In this document: piece after piece, positions 39,494-46,571 of the stretch
Layout: every line of letters starts with the position of its first letter
How positions within the stretch are numbered: the stretch's first letter is position 1
From: Candidatus Dormiibacterota bacterium
GTDB lineage: Bacteria > Chloroflexota > Dormibacteria > Aeolococcales > Aeolococcaceae
Length of the DNA stretch: 46,571 nucleotides
Reading direction: 5' to 3'
NCBI GenBank assembly: GCA_003141695.1
Contig: PLNE01000172.1
Location: 221-46,791, forward strand
The notes under the pieces: generated by a model
Databases searched by the model: none
What the model saw: only the letters and a program-made list of their open reading frames with translations
What the model was told of the DNA's origin: nothing
Position numbers and translations under genes: made by a program

Positions 39494-40294
39494 TCACATT
39501 GCCGGTGCAATGTCGCGCACCAGCAGGGCGTCCATCCCCGGCGTCCACACCGTCCTGCGGTCCGGCGTGATCGCCAGCGCCTCGTATCCGTTCATCCCCG
39601 CGATCCAGTGCAGCCCCTGCTCACCCATCACGAACGCCGCGGTGGCGAAGGCGTCGGCGTAGGTGAGGCTGGGGCCGACCACGGTCATGCTGAGCAGCCC
39701 ACACGGGGCTCGCCCGGTGCGCGGGTCGAGGATGTGGTCGCCGCGCTCATAGGCCCCGCTGGTGGCGATCGCCAGGTCACCGGCCTCCAGCACCATGGCG
39801 ACCTGGTCGGCGATCTCGGGGTGGCGGATGCCGACCCTCCAGCGCTCGCCGGGAGCGGCCTCCCCCCGGGTCACGATGTCGCCCCCCGCGCCGACGAAGT
39901 AGCTGCGGGCACCGGCCGCTCGCAGCAGCTCCGCTGCGCGCTGCACCGACCAGCCCTTCACCAGGCCCGAGGGATCGAGCCGGCCTCCGCTGTGGATGTC
40001 GAAACAGCCCCCGCTCCTGCGCGCGACCTCAGCGCACAGTCCCAGCACCTCGCGAACCTCTGGAGAGCACTCGCTCTCCTTCAGCTCGCCGCGCCCCATG
40101 CGGCTGATCTCGCTGCCGGTGCGGTAGGTGCTGAAGGTGGCATCCACCTCGTGCAGCCAGGCGATGGCCGCGTTGACGGCCGCCTCGACCGCCGGCTCCC
40201 TCGGGTGGGGGTCGCGCACGTCGATGGTGACCATCGTCCCCATGACCGGCTCCACCCGCACCGTCCGCCGCTCCGCCGCACCGGCGTCAGGCAC
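39494..40294 (-). CDS. apbE: FAD:protein FMN transferase (ApbE family)
   Basis: ApbE attaches FMN from FAD covalently to a Thr of FMN-binding domains. The 266-aa product has the family blocks EPVMGTMVTIDV, DPSGLVKGWSVQRAAELL, YFVGAGGDIVTRG, ATSGAYERGDHILDPRTG and SLTYADAFATAAFVMG, which provide FAD- and Mg-binding residues. The start GTG 40294 overlaps the end of the upstream FMN-binding gene by 8 bp; longer starts would read through that gene in another frame. No signal peptide or lipobox is seen, whereas many ApbE proteins are exported. Its likely substrate is the FMN-binding protein encoded next door. A hairpin (39496-39513) overlaps its stop codon. Confidence 0.9.
   Translation of the reverse strand: MPDAGAAERRTVRVEPVMGTMVTIDVRDPHPREPAVEAAVNAAIAWLHEVDATFSTYRTGSEISRMGRGELKESECSPEVREVLGLCAEVARRSGGCFDIHSGGRLDPSGLVKGWSVQRAAELLRAAGARSYFVGAGGDIVTRGEAAPGERWRVGIRHPEIADQVAMVLEAGDLAIATSGAYERGDHILDPRTGRAPCGLLSMTVVGPSLTYADAFATAAFVMGEQGLHWIAGMNGYEALAITPDRRTVWTPGMDALLVRDIAPAM
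39496..39513 (-). repeat. Inverted repeat at the end of apbE
   Basis: ACATTGC-cggt-GCAATGT forms a 7-bp hairpin overlapping the apbE stop codon. No T-run follows. A weak terminator separating the flavin cluster from ftsH is possible. Confidence 0.4.
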
Positions 40295-40820
40295 GCGCCA
40301 GATCCAATGCCGACTGGACCGACTGGGCGTAGCCCTCGCTGGTGAAGGTGGCGCCACCAATGATGTTGATCTTCGCGCTCTGGGCCTGGAGAACCTCCTC
40401 GCGGAGCAGTGGAAGAGCCTGGGAGTTGATGAACACGGACTGCTGATGGCCATTGGGGTACTGGATGGTCTTGACGTCGGTGATCTTGCCGCCCGAGATC
40501 ACCACCTGTACCTGAACGTTCCCGTACGGGTTCGCGTAGGTCTGCCCCGTGAACGAACCCGACTTCAGCCCGCTCGCCGTCGGCTTCGGGGTGGGAGTCG
40601 CGGTCGTGGTGGCGGTCGGGGTCGGCGAGGCGCCGCCCGAAGGCGGTGCGGCCGAGGGTGTGGCCGTGGGGCTGGGCACTGAGCTGGATGACGAGGTGGA
40701 GGATGGCGCCAGGGTGGCGATCGGCGCCGCAGGTGGGGTCCGGAAGCTGAAGAGCAGGACGACCCCTATCGCGGTGGCGGCCAGGGTGACGGCGGCGCGG
40801 ATCGGCATTGCAGGGGGCAC
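40287..40820 (-). CDS. Membrane-anchored FMN-binding domain protein
   Basis: A 177-aa protein with a single N-terminal membrane anchor (about 6-25; AAVTLAATAIGVVLLFSF), a Ser/Thr/Pro-rich linker of about 55 residues and a C-terminal FMN-binding domain of the NqrC/RnfG type. The flavinylation site is visible as GGATFTSEGYAQS, with Thr160 the expected FMN acceptor. Such proteins pass electrons at the outer face of the membrane. The start is either GTG 40820, directly next to the upstream stop (TGAGTG), or ATG 40808. It is flanked by the ferric-reductase-like gene upstream and apbE downstream, making one operon of electron donor, flavoprotein and flavin ligase. Confidence 0.9.
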   Translation of the reverse strand: MPPAMPIRAAVTLAATAIGVVLLFSFRTPPAAPIATLAPSSTSSSSSVPSPTATPSAAPPSGGASPTPTATTTATPTPKPTASGLKSGSFTGQTYANPYGNVQVQVVISGGKITDVKTIQYPNGHQQSVFINSQALPLLREEVLQAQSAKINIIGGATFTSEGYAQSVQSALDLARA

Positions 40821-42248
40821 TCAGGTGAGGAACGCAAAGCGTTCGCAGTGGACTTGCGCGGCGGGGACGCGGAGCGCGCGCAGGCTGGTGATGACGGCGT
40901 CGACCATCTCCCGCGGCCCGCAGACGAAGACGTCGCGATCCCGGAGGTCGGGCACGGACGCGGCCAGGAACCGCGGTGAGAACGGCTGGGGGTGGACCTC
41001 CTGCCCGCGTTGCCCAACGATGTAGTGGATGACGCCCCCGCGGGCTGCGACCAGCTGGTCCAGCTCCGCCTTGAAGACGACGTCATCCCAGGAATGGGCC
41101 CGGTAGAGGAGGGCGATCGAATTCTTGCGCTGCGGCATCTCCTCGATCAGCGCCCGGAGCGGGGTGATGCCGATCCCCCCGGCGATGAGTAGCGCCCGTG
41201 GCCGCCGGCGCCGGATCGAGGTGAAGGCTCCGTGCGGGCCCTCCAGGATCACTGGGGTGCCGGGGCGAAGGCTGGTCAGCGAGCGGGTGAAGTCACCGAC
41301 CTGCTTGACGGTGATGCGGAGGTACTTGCCGTTCGGCGCCGCCGAGAGCGAGAAGGGGTGGACGCGCCACCACAGCTCGCGGGTGACGAAGCGGAACTTG
41401 AAGAACTGGCCGGCGCGCATCGGTAGCTCGCCGAGGTCGCGACCAGTGATGTAGATGGAGACGACGTTCGGAGACTCCGCGACCAGGTGGTGCACCCGCA
41501 GGCGGTGGCGCCACGCCATCCGCATGGGGATCGCCAGCCGGAATGCGATGACCAGCGCGGCTGCGGCGGTGTAGAGCGCCAGCCAGTATCCGACCGCCCA
41601 GGGGTCGCCGGCGAAGTCGGTGCCCGCCGTGAGCTGATGCGCAAAGCCGAGCGCGATCGCCAGGTAGACGTAGAGATGGATGAAGTGCCAGGTCTGGTGG
41701 GAGACGCGACGCCGCGCGGCTCGCACCGAGGTCACCGCGATGACGATGAACAGGGCTGCCGCGACGTAGGCCATCAGCATGTACGGGTAGGTGGTGAGGA
41801 AGACCCAGGTCTGGGTCGCGAAGGAGCGGCCATCGGCCATCGCGTAACCGGCGGTGGTGAGGACGACATGACCGCAGATCAGGCAGACCGTGGCGAAACC
41901 GAGCCAGCGGTGCCAGCCGCTGATGCGATCGATCCCGAAGAGGTTGTCCAGCCACGGGCTGCGCGACATCAGCACCAGCTGCACCAGCGCGCAGTAGGTG
42001 CCCAGCAGGGCGGCGACCTGACCGGCGCCGGTCAGCACCGCCGCCGGGTGCGTCAGATTGGGGAACTGCCCGTGGCGAACCCACATCCCCACGATGAGGA
42101 GGGCATTGGCGGCGAAGATCAGGATGACGTCGCTCGGGCGCAGCCCCCAGCGCCGGGGCGCACGCTGGGCCCTCCGGGTGGTCGCGGAGGAGGGGGCGTC
42201 CAGATCGGCGGGCGCAGCGAGCACGGCGGCGGCGGCGCGGGTGGGCAT
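40821..42248 (-). CDS. Ferric reductase-like transmembrane oxidoreductase with FAD/NAD module
   Basis: A 475-aa protein joining a heme-binding ferric-reductase-like membrane domain to a ferredoxin reductase-type module. About six helices span residues 40-235, with candidate heme histidines in GWHRWLG, CGHVVL, TWHFIHLY and FAHQL. The C-terminal half has an FAD site (HPFSLSAAPN), an NAD(P) site (GGIGITPLRALIEEM) and the closing VCGPREMVDAVITSL. It should oxidise cytoplasmic NAD(P)H and pass electrons through heme across the membrane. ATG 42248 (MPTRAAAAVL) is the start nearest the conserved part. It leads the FMN-binding/apbE operon. It is related to NOX/FRE and MsrQ-type proteins; the final acceptor is unknown. 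Confidence 0.9.
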   Translation of the reverse strand: MPTRAAAAVLAAPADLDAPSSATTRRAQRAPRRWGLRPSDVILIFAANALLIVGMWVRHGQFPNLTHPAAVLTGAGQVAALLGTYCALVQLVLMSRSPWLDNLFGIDRISGWHRWLGFATVCLICGHVVLTTAGYAMADGRSFATQTWVFLTTYPYMLMAYVAAALFIVIAVTSVRAARRRVSHQTWHFIHLYVYLAIALGFAHQLTAGTDFAGDPWAVGYWLALYTAAAALVIAFRLAIPMRMAWRHRLRVHHLVAESPNVVSIYITGRDLGELPMRAGQFFKFRFVTRELWWRVHPFSLSAAPNGKYLRITVKQVGDFTRSLTSLRPGTPVILEGPHGAFTSIRRRRPRALLIAGGIGITPLRALIEEMPQRKNSIALLYRAHSWDDVVFKAELDQLVAARGGVIHYIVGQRGQEVHPQPFSPRFLAASVPDLRDRDVFVCGPREMVDAVITSLRALRVPAAQVHCERFAFLT

Positions 42249-42262
42249 CTGACGGGAGTTTC

Positions 42263-42273
42263 GGGGATTCCCC
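42263..42273. promoter_or_regulatory. Palindrome GGGGA-t-TCCCC before the flavin operon
   Basis: A perfect 5+1+5 palindrome ends 14 bp upstream of the start of the ferric-reductase-like gene, in an 82-bp gap. It could be an operator; no clear -10 was found. Confidence 0.3.
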
Positions 42274-42330
42274 CTTACGGAACCCTGACGGGCCAGAGCC
42301 TCCCCTCGCGGGCCCGGACGGGACAGGCTG

Positions 42331-43302
42331 CTAGCCGACGTCGAGCAGCACCTTGCCCACCGCCCCGCTCTGGACCGCGTCGTGGGCCGCGGCGCATTCC
42401 TCGAGCGGGAAGCGATGCACCGGCAGCTCGGTGAGCGCCCCCGCCTCCAGCGCGGCGCTGACGTCGGTGACCCCGCGCAGGAGGTCGGCGATCGGCACGC
42501 CGTAGAGCAGGACGAACCGGAACACGACGTTGGCACCCATGCAGGCCCGGAGCGGCAGCTCGGGATCGGCGGTGTCGGCCGCGTACACCGACACCACCGT
42601 GCCCGGGCCCGAGAGGCCGAGATCGAGGGCGAGGTTGGCCGCCAGGTTGACCTCCACCACCCGGTCGACCCGCTCCGCGTAGGCCCGGATCTTCTCCAGG
42701 ACGTCCGGTTCCCGGTAGTTGACCACCAGGTCGGCTCCGGCCGCCCGGGCCAGCTCGGCCTTGGCGGCGCTGCTGACCGTCGTGACCACCCGGGCACCCC
42801 GATGGTGGGCCAGCTGGATCGCGAAGTGCCCGACCGCGCCGGCGCCGCCTGCCACCAGGACGGTGCGGCCGGCCACGTCGCCGTCGGCGAAGAGGCAGCG
42901 GTGGGCGGTCACCGCGGGCACGCCGAGGCTGGCGCCCAGCTCCAGCGACGCATCCGCGGGCAACCCCACCGCCTGCTGGTCGGAGACCACCGTCCACTCC
43001 GCCGCGGTGCCCCACCGGCTGCCGGCAGCGGCCATCCAGACCCAGACGCGCTGCCCCACCCGGTCCTCGTCGACCCCCGGTCCCACGGCGTCGATCACCC
43101 CGGAACCGTCGTGGTGGGGGATCTGGAACTCATCGACCTGCCTGGCCGTGGCCCCGCTCCGCGACTTCCAGTCCGTGGGGTTGACCCCGGAGAAGCTGAC
43201 CCGCACCCGCACCTCGCCGGGCCCCGGCTCCGGCCGGGGGAGATCGACGACCCGCAGCACGTCCTCGGCCGCGCCCAGACGGTCGTACACCACAGCCTTC
43301 AT
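42331..43302 (-). CDS. Zinc-independent MDR oxidoreductase (quinone reductase-like)
   Basis: A 323-aa medium-chain dehydrogenase/reductase of the NADPH:quinone oxidoreductase type. The N-terminal GroES-like domain has SGVNPTDWKSRSG, typical of zinc-free members. The Rossmann domain has the NADPH-binding AGGAGAVGHFAIQLA and TVSSAAKAELARAAGAD, and the end reads HAVQSGAVGKVLLDVG-like (HDAVQSGAVGKVLLDVG). ATG 43302 has GGAGG 8 nt upstream, a normal led start. It is 82 bp from the flavin operon on the same strand, with no clear functional link. The substrate (quinone, enone or aldehyde) cannot be read from sequence. Confidence 0.9.
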   Translation of the reverse strand: MKAVVYDRLGAAEDVLRVVDLPRPEPGPGEVRVRVSFSGVNPTDWKSRSGATARQVDEFQIPHHDGSGVIDAVGPGVDEDRVGQRVWVWMAAAGSRWGTAAEWTVVSDQQAVGLPADASLELGASLGVPAVTAHRCLFADGDVAGRTVLVAGGAGAVGHFAIQLAHHRGARVVTTVSSAAKAELARAAGADLVVNYREPDVLEKIRAYAERVDRVVEVNLAANLALDLGLSGPGTVVSVYAADTADPELPLRACMGANVVFRFVLLYGVPIADLLRGVTDVSAALEAGALTELPVHRFPLEECAAAHDAVQSGAVGKVLLDVG

Positions 43303-43371
43303 CTGCCACGCCTCCAGCAAGCTCTTAGGTCTGCCCGGGCGAGCCCGTGACCTCGGGCCATGCCGGTGGCA

Positions 43372-45024
43372 CTAGGGAAGGGCAAACCCCATGGGTCTCA
43401 GCATGATCGCATTGCGGTCCAGGCGGGTCCCCTCGAGCGCCGACCCGAACCCCGCCATCGGGAAGTTGGCGGCGAGCTCGCGATGGAGGGCAGCCATCTC
43501 CAGGGTCGTCTCAGCGTGCTCTGCCTCGGCCGGCCCGTCGTGGTCGATCATCGTGCTGGCGATGCCCAGCACCCCACCACCGGCGTCGAAGAGCTCGACC
43601 AGCCGGGCCTGGCACGGCCAGTCCACCAGCGACGCGGTGGTGACCTCCCACAGACCGTGCCCCTCGCCGCGCGGTGCGGAGCGGGCGTGGACGGCGTGGA
43701 TGTGGGTGTGCCCGTTGAGCCAGAGGACGACGTTGTCGAAGCGGAGAAGGGTGGACAGCAGCCGGGCCCCGGCTCCGGGGATCGTGCCGTCCGCATGCGG
43801 GCGGGTGCTCAGCGGACCGTACGACCCGTGGTGCGAGACGACGACCACGAGGCGGTCCTCCGCCCCCGTCTGCACCCGCGGACCGTCGGCGGTGCGGTAG
43901 GAGGAGTGCACCTCGGCGAGGCGATCCTCGAGCCAGCCGAGTTGTGCTTCGTCCATGCAGAGGTCGGCTGATCCGCCCGGGCAGGCGGTGTCTAGCACGA
44001 TGAACCTGACCGGCGCCGTGTCGTGGACGTGGAAGGCGGTGAGCTCCCGGCGGTTCCGCTCGTCGAATCCGTGGTTCCGTGGTGCCGTCCCGCCACCGTG
44101 CGCGCAGACGTACTCCCCGATGCTGCAGTGCCGCCGCTCGGCGTCCGGGGTGACGTTGACCGTGGGGCCGGCAAGGAAGGTCTCGGGCTGGTGGACGAAG
44201 GTGTCGTGGGCCTGCTCCCGGTCGAATCCGTCGGGCAACGCGATCGGCTTGCGCCGGGCGACGAGCGCCTCCTGGAGACCCGGCGTCATCTGCCCGACGC
44301 CCTGGCAGAGCGAGTCGTGGTTGCCGTGGCAGCCGAGCCAGGGCAGCCGAAGGCCGGGTGCCTCGAAGGGCAACAGGGCCCGCTGGAGCAGTCCGGGCAG
44401 CACCGGGTAGCCGAAGTCGCGCGCAAACATGTCAGGCGTCCCCGGCCTGCCGTCGGGCACCCAGAAGAAGTCGTCGGGCCAATCGACCGACTGCACCCCC
44501 TCATAGTCCGGCGCGCCCGAGTTCGGATCGACGCGGCCTCCGTCCAGCAGCCGGAGGAGGGTGTGCACCTCGTTGTGCTGGCCGTTGTCGATCGCGTCGC
44601 CCCCGGTCAGAACCAGCTCGGGTGCCGCCCCGGTGATGGGGCCGGCCAGACCGCCGTTCAGGGTGCGCACGAGCGCAGCCAGGGCGTGCGGGGTCAGGGC
44701 CTCCTGGGGGCGCTGCATCGGGATCAGCTCGGCGAACCGGGGGTCGCGAAACTCGCGGTTGATGAACTCGAAGCGGGCCGGCGACTGGACGTCACCGACG
44801 TGCAGGTCGGTCATGTGGGCGACGCAGGCGATCGCTCTCCGCTCACCCGCCGGAAGAGCTCGGCCGTCGCCGATCGGCCCCGCCCCCGCCCCCGCCGCCC
44901 CCAGCAGTTCGGTGCGGATCACGTGCTCCTCCCCCGGGCCGGGCGCGACCGCCCGGTACGGAGCCTGCGTGCCGGTGCTCAGGACGTCGCCCGGGCCGAG
45001 GGTCTGACGGTGGGTGAGTGGCAT
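43372..45024 (-). CDS. Metallophosphoesterase (TIGR03767-like)
   Basis: A 550-aa calcineurin-type metallophosphoesterase resembling the actinobacterial TIGR03767 family. All five motifs are present: MTDLHVGD, GGDAIDN, GCHGNHD, VVSHHG and NGHTHIH. An insertion between the second and third motifs (about 130-220, Trp/Asp/Pro-rich) and a long C-terminal extension make it larger than simple phosphatases. No signal peptide was seen at ATG 45024. GGAGG lies 10 nt upstream. It starts 4 bp after the ABC ATPase stop, so it is in an operon with a PotA-like transporter; hydrolysis of an imported phosphate ester is a reasonable inference, but the substrate is unknown. Confidence 0.85.
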   Translation of the reverse strand: MPLTHRQTLGPGDVLSTGTQAPYRAVAPGPGEEHVIRTELLGAAGAGAGPIGDGRALPAGERRAIACVAHMTDLHVGDVQSPARFEFINREFRDPRFAELIPMQRPQEALTPHALAALVRTLNGGLAGPITGAAPELVLTGGDAIDNGQHNEVHTLLRLLDGGRVDPNSGAPDYEGVQSVDWPDDFFWVPDGRPGTPDMFARDFGYPVLPGLLQRALLPFEAPGLRLPWLGCHGNHDSLCQGVGQMTPGLQEALVARRKPIALPDGFDREQAHDTFVHQPETFLAGPTVNVTPDAERRHCSIGEYVCAHGGGTAPRNHGFDERNRRELTAFHVHDTAPVRFIVLDTACPGGSADLCMDEAQLGWLEDRLAEVHSSYRTADGPRVQTGAEDRLVVVVSHHGSYGPLSTRPHADGTIPGAGARLLSTLLRFDNVVLWLNGHTHIHAVHARSAPRGEGHGLWEVTTASLVDWPCQARLVELFDAGGGVLGIASTMIDHDGPAEAEHAETTLEMAALHRELAANFPMAGFGSALEGTRLDRNAIMLRPMGFALP

Positions 45025-45028
45025 CGAG

Positions 45029-46144
45029 CTATCGCCTCCCCTGAGCGTCTTCCCGGGTGACCAGGACCGGGTCCTGGCGCAGCGCGATGCGGACCCGCGA
45101 TCCGCCCGGGTGGGCGGCGGCATCGGCGGTGGGGATCTGGACCAGCACGGTGGTATCGCCCAGGTCGACCGTCAGCCTGCTCACCGCGCCGAGAAAGGAG
45201 ACGGCGATCACCGTCCCCGAGAGCGGTCCGTTGGAGCTGTCGATCGCCGGCGCCAGTGACATCGCTTCCGGCCGCACCAGGGCCACCGCGGGGCCGTCCG
45301 GCGTGTCCGTGGCGATGAGAGGCAGGCGGATGCCGCGGACGTCGACGGCCCCACCGGTCACCACTCCGGCCAGGCGGTTGGTGAGGCCGACGAATTCGGC
45401 CACGAAGGGCGTCGCCGGCTGGGAGTAGATGGTGGTGGGCGGTCCCATCTGCTCCAGCCGGCCGGCGCGCATGACGCCGACCCGGTCGGCGATGGCGAGC
45501 GCCTCCTCCTGGTCGTGGGTGACGAAGAGGGTGGTGATTCCGACCTCGCGCTGGACGCGGCGGATCTCGTCCCGGAGCTGGCTGCGAACCCGGGCGTCGA
45601 GGGCGGAGAGGGGTTCGTCGAGGAGCAGGACGGACGGCCGGATGGCGAGCGCACGCGCCAGCGCCACCCGCTGCTGCTGCCCACCGGAGAGCTGGTGCGC
45701 GTAGCGATCCGCCTGGGTGCTCAGCCCCACCAGCTCGAGCATCTCCCCGGCGCGCTGGCGGCGCTCGGCGACCCCGACCTTGCGCATGCGCAGTCCGAAG
45801 GCGACGTTCTCCCGGGCTGTCATGTGCGGGAACAGCGAGTACGCCTGGAACACCATGCCGCTGTCGCGCCGGCTGGTGGGCAGATGGGTCACGTCCCGGC
45901 CATCGATCACAACGCGGCCACCGTCGGCTTCCTCGAGTCCGGCGACGAGGCGCAGGGCCGTTGTCTTGCCACACCCCGAGGGTCCCAGGAGGGCGACGAG
46001 CTCCCCGGCTTCGATGGTGATGCTGAGACCGTCGAGCGCGGTGGTCGATCCGTACATTCGGCGCAGGTCCTCGAGCCTCACCTCGGCGGCTGCACGCGAG
46101 CCGCCCCACGATGTGCCGAGCGGACGGGTGTCGAGCGCGCCCAT
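45029..46144 (-). CDS. ABC transporter ATPase (PotA/FbpC-like, with TOBE domain)
   Basis: A 371-aa importer ATPase of the CUT1/polyamine/iron/phosphonate class. Walker A is GPSGCGKTT (about 54-62), the Q-loop is VFQAYSLFPHMT, the signature is LSGGQQQR, Walker B is LLLDEPLSALD and the H-loop is VTHDQEEAL. A C-terminal TOBE regulatory domain follows (about 285-365; LVRPEAMSLAP). It lies 1 bp from the permease stop and 4 bp from the metallophosphoesterase start. Polyamine, Fe(III), thiamine and 2-aminoethylphosphonate transporters share this layout. The phosphoesterase neighbour favours a phosphorus compound, by context only. The substrate-binding protein would lie beyond the right edge. Confidence 0.93.
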   Translation of the reverse strand: MGALDTRPLGTSWGGSRAAAEVRLEDLRRMYGSTTALDGLSITIEAGELVALLGPSGCGKTTALRLVAGLEEADGGRVVIDGRDVTHLPTSRRDSGMVFQAYSLFPHMTARENVAFGLRMRKVGVAERRQRAGEMLELVGLSTQADRYAHQLSGGQQQRVALARALAIRPSVLLLDEPLSALDARVRSQLRDEIRRVQREVGITTLFVTHDQEEALAIADRVGVMRAGRLEQMGPPTTIYSQPATPFVAEFVGLTNRLAGVVTGGAVDVRGIRLPLIATDTPDGPAVALVRPEAMSLAPAIDSSNGPLSGTVIAVSFLGAVSRLTVDLGDTTVLVQIPTADAAAHPGGSRVRIALRQDPVLVTREDAQGRR

Positions 46145-46145
46145 C

Positions 46146-46571
46146 TCAGGCCCTCGCCGCGCCGCCGCGGCGGCGTGAGAGGAACCGACCGAGGAACGAC
46201 AGGAGGAGCAGGAAGAAGAACACGATGACGAGCGACAGGACCGCCAGCGCGATCGAGTCCCTTGCGTTGCCGGTGCCCAGGATGGAGATGGCCACCTGCA
46301 GGTTCTCGAAGTTGAGAAGGTTGGCGACGGTGAACTCCCCGAGCACCACCGCCACGCAGAGCAGGCACGCGTTGGAGACCGCGCTCGACATGTTGGGCAC
46401 GATGATCCGCCACATCACCGTCCCCCAGCTCGCGCCCAGGCTGCGTGCCGCTTCCGAGAGGGTGCGGATGTCGACGGCGGAGAGACCCGCGTCGAGGGCG
46501 CGGTAGCAGTACGGGAGCACGAGGATGAGGTAGGCGAATGCCAGGGTCAGGATCGAATCGCTGACGTTGAT
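46146..46571 (-). CDS. ABC transporter permease (5' end cut by window edge)
   Basis: The last 141 residues of a BPD_transp_1 type permease. Four hydrophobic stretches are visible (LTLAFAYLILVLPYC, NACLLCVAVVLGEFTVA, SIALAVLSLVIVFFFLLLLSFLG and part of another). The EAA loop that docks on the ATPase reads EAARSLGASWGTVMWRIIVP. A basic C-terminus (RRRGGAARA) ends 1 bp before the ATPase start. The frame stays open to the right edge, so the true start is outside. It belongs to the second-permease (PotC-like) class by its position and C-terminus. Confidence 0.9.
   Translation of the reverse strand: MNVSDSILTLAFAYLILVLPYCYRALDAGLSAVDIRTLSEAARSLGASWGTVMWRIIVPNMSSAVSNACLLCVAVVLGEFTVANLLNFENLQVAISILGTGNARDSIALAVLSLVIVFFFLLLLSFLGRFLSRRRGGAARA

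Noticed and set aside
40295-40453. Longer ApbE start within the FMN-binding gene
   Set aside because: It would overlap the FMN-binding domain by more than 160 bp in another frame and adds no signal peptide or conserved sequence.

Overview
The window is a gene-dense chromosomal segment of a high-G+C bacterium (roughly 70% by eye). No rRNA, tRNA, CRISPR array, insertion sequence or phage gene was found. The genes point to an uncultivated terrabacterial lineage of the Dormibacterota / Chloroflexota / Actinomycetota kind: AcnA-type aconitase, a LytR-CpsA-Psr envelope protein, an actinobacterial-type TAP hydrolase and metallophosphoesterase, LigD, an orphan CpaF, a MoxR/VWA pair, and no outer-membrane genes. 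This is inference from gene content; no marker gene settles the phylum.

Layout. (1) 1-5613, minus strand: a gyrB-plsX-gyrA operon with overlapping genes; gyrA runs off the left edge. (2) 5816-14996, plus strand: LigD (PE-LIG-POL), two covarying tandem hairpins, an HNH nuclease, a secreted C39-like protein, aconitase and RecJ. (3) 15005-18309, minus strand: an orphan CpaF-type secretion ATPase and a secreted TAP-like hydrolase. (4) 18376-25307, plus strand: a MoxR-type AAA ATPase with a VWA partner, then a MacB-like ABC ATPase and permease. (5) 25385-27928, minus strand: a soluble LacI-fold histidine kinase. (6) 28172-37202: a DUF1444-like protein, a divergent pair (small membrane protein / degenerate ADP-ribosylglycohydrolase), ribosomal protein bL25, MscS, GlsB-like protein, a histidine phosphatase, a divergent FolC, an LCP protein and a membrane-anchored propeller. 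(7) 37203-46571, minus strand: FtsH; an ApbE / FMN-binding / ferric-reductase-like flavin electron-transfer cluster; an MDR oxidoreductase; a metallophosphoesterase with a PotA-like ABC ATPase and permease, cut by the right edge.

The strongest window-wide signal is regulatory. At about a dozen genes that begin a transcription unit, on both strands, a TANNNT -10 hexamer lies only 6-9 nt before the start codon and there is no Shine-Dalgarno sequence, so the mRNA would be leaderless. Other genes (aconitase, cpaF, the MDR oxidoreductase, the metallophosphoesterase, the VWA gene) have purine-rich ribosome binding sites instead. The tightest case is 29416/29441, where two divergent genes share overlapping -10 elements in a 24-bp gap.

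Other points of note are the self-contained flavinylation cluster, the likely ADP-ribosylglycohydrolase pseudoenzyme, a natural Gln at the quinolone-contact position of GyrA, the LacI-fold kinase without membrane segments, paired palindromes upstream of cpaF, an AT-rich operator-like repeat at the aconitase promoter, and a LexA-like box at the recJ promoter.
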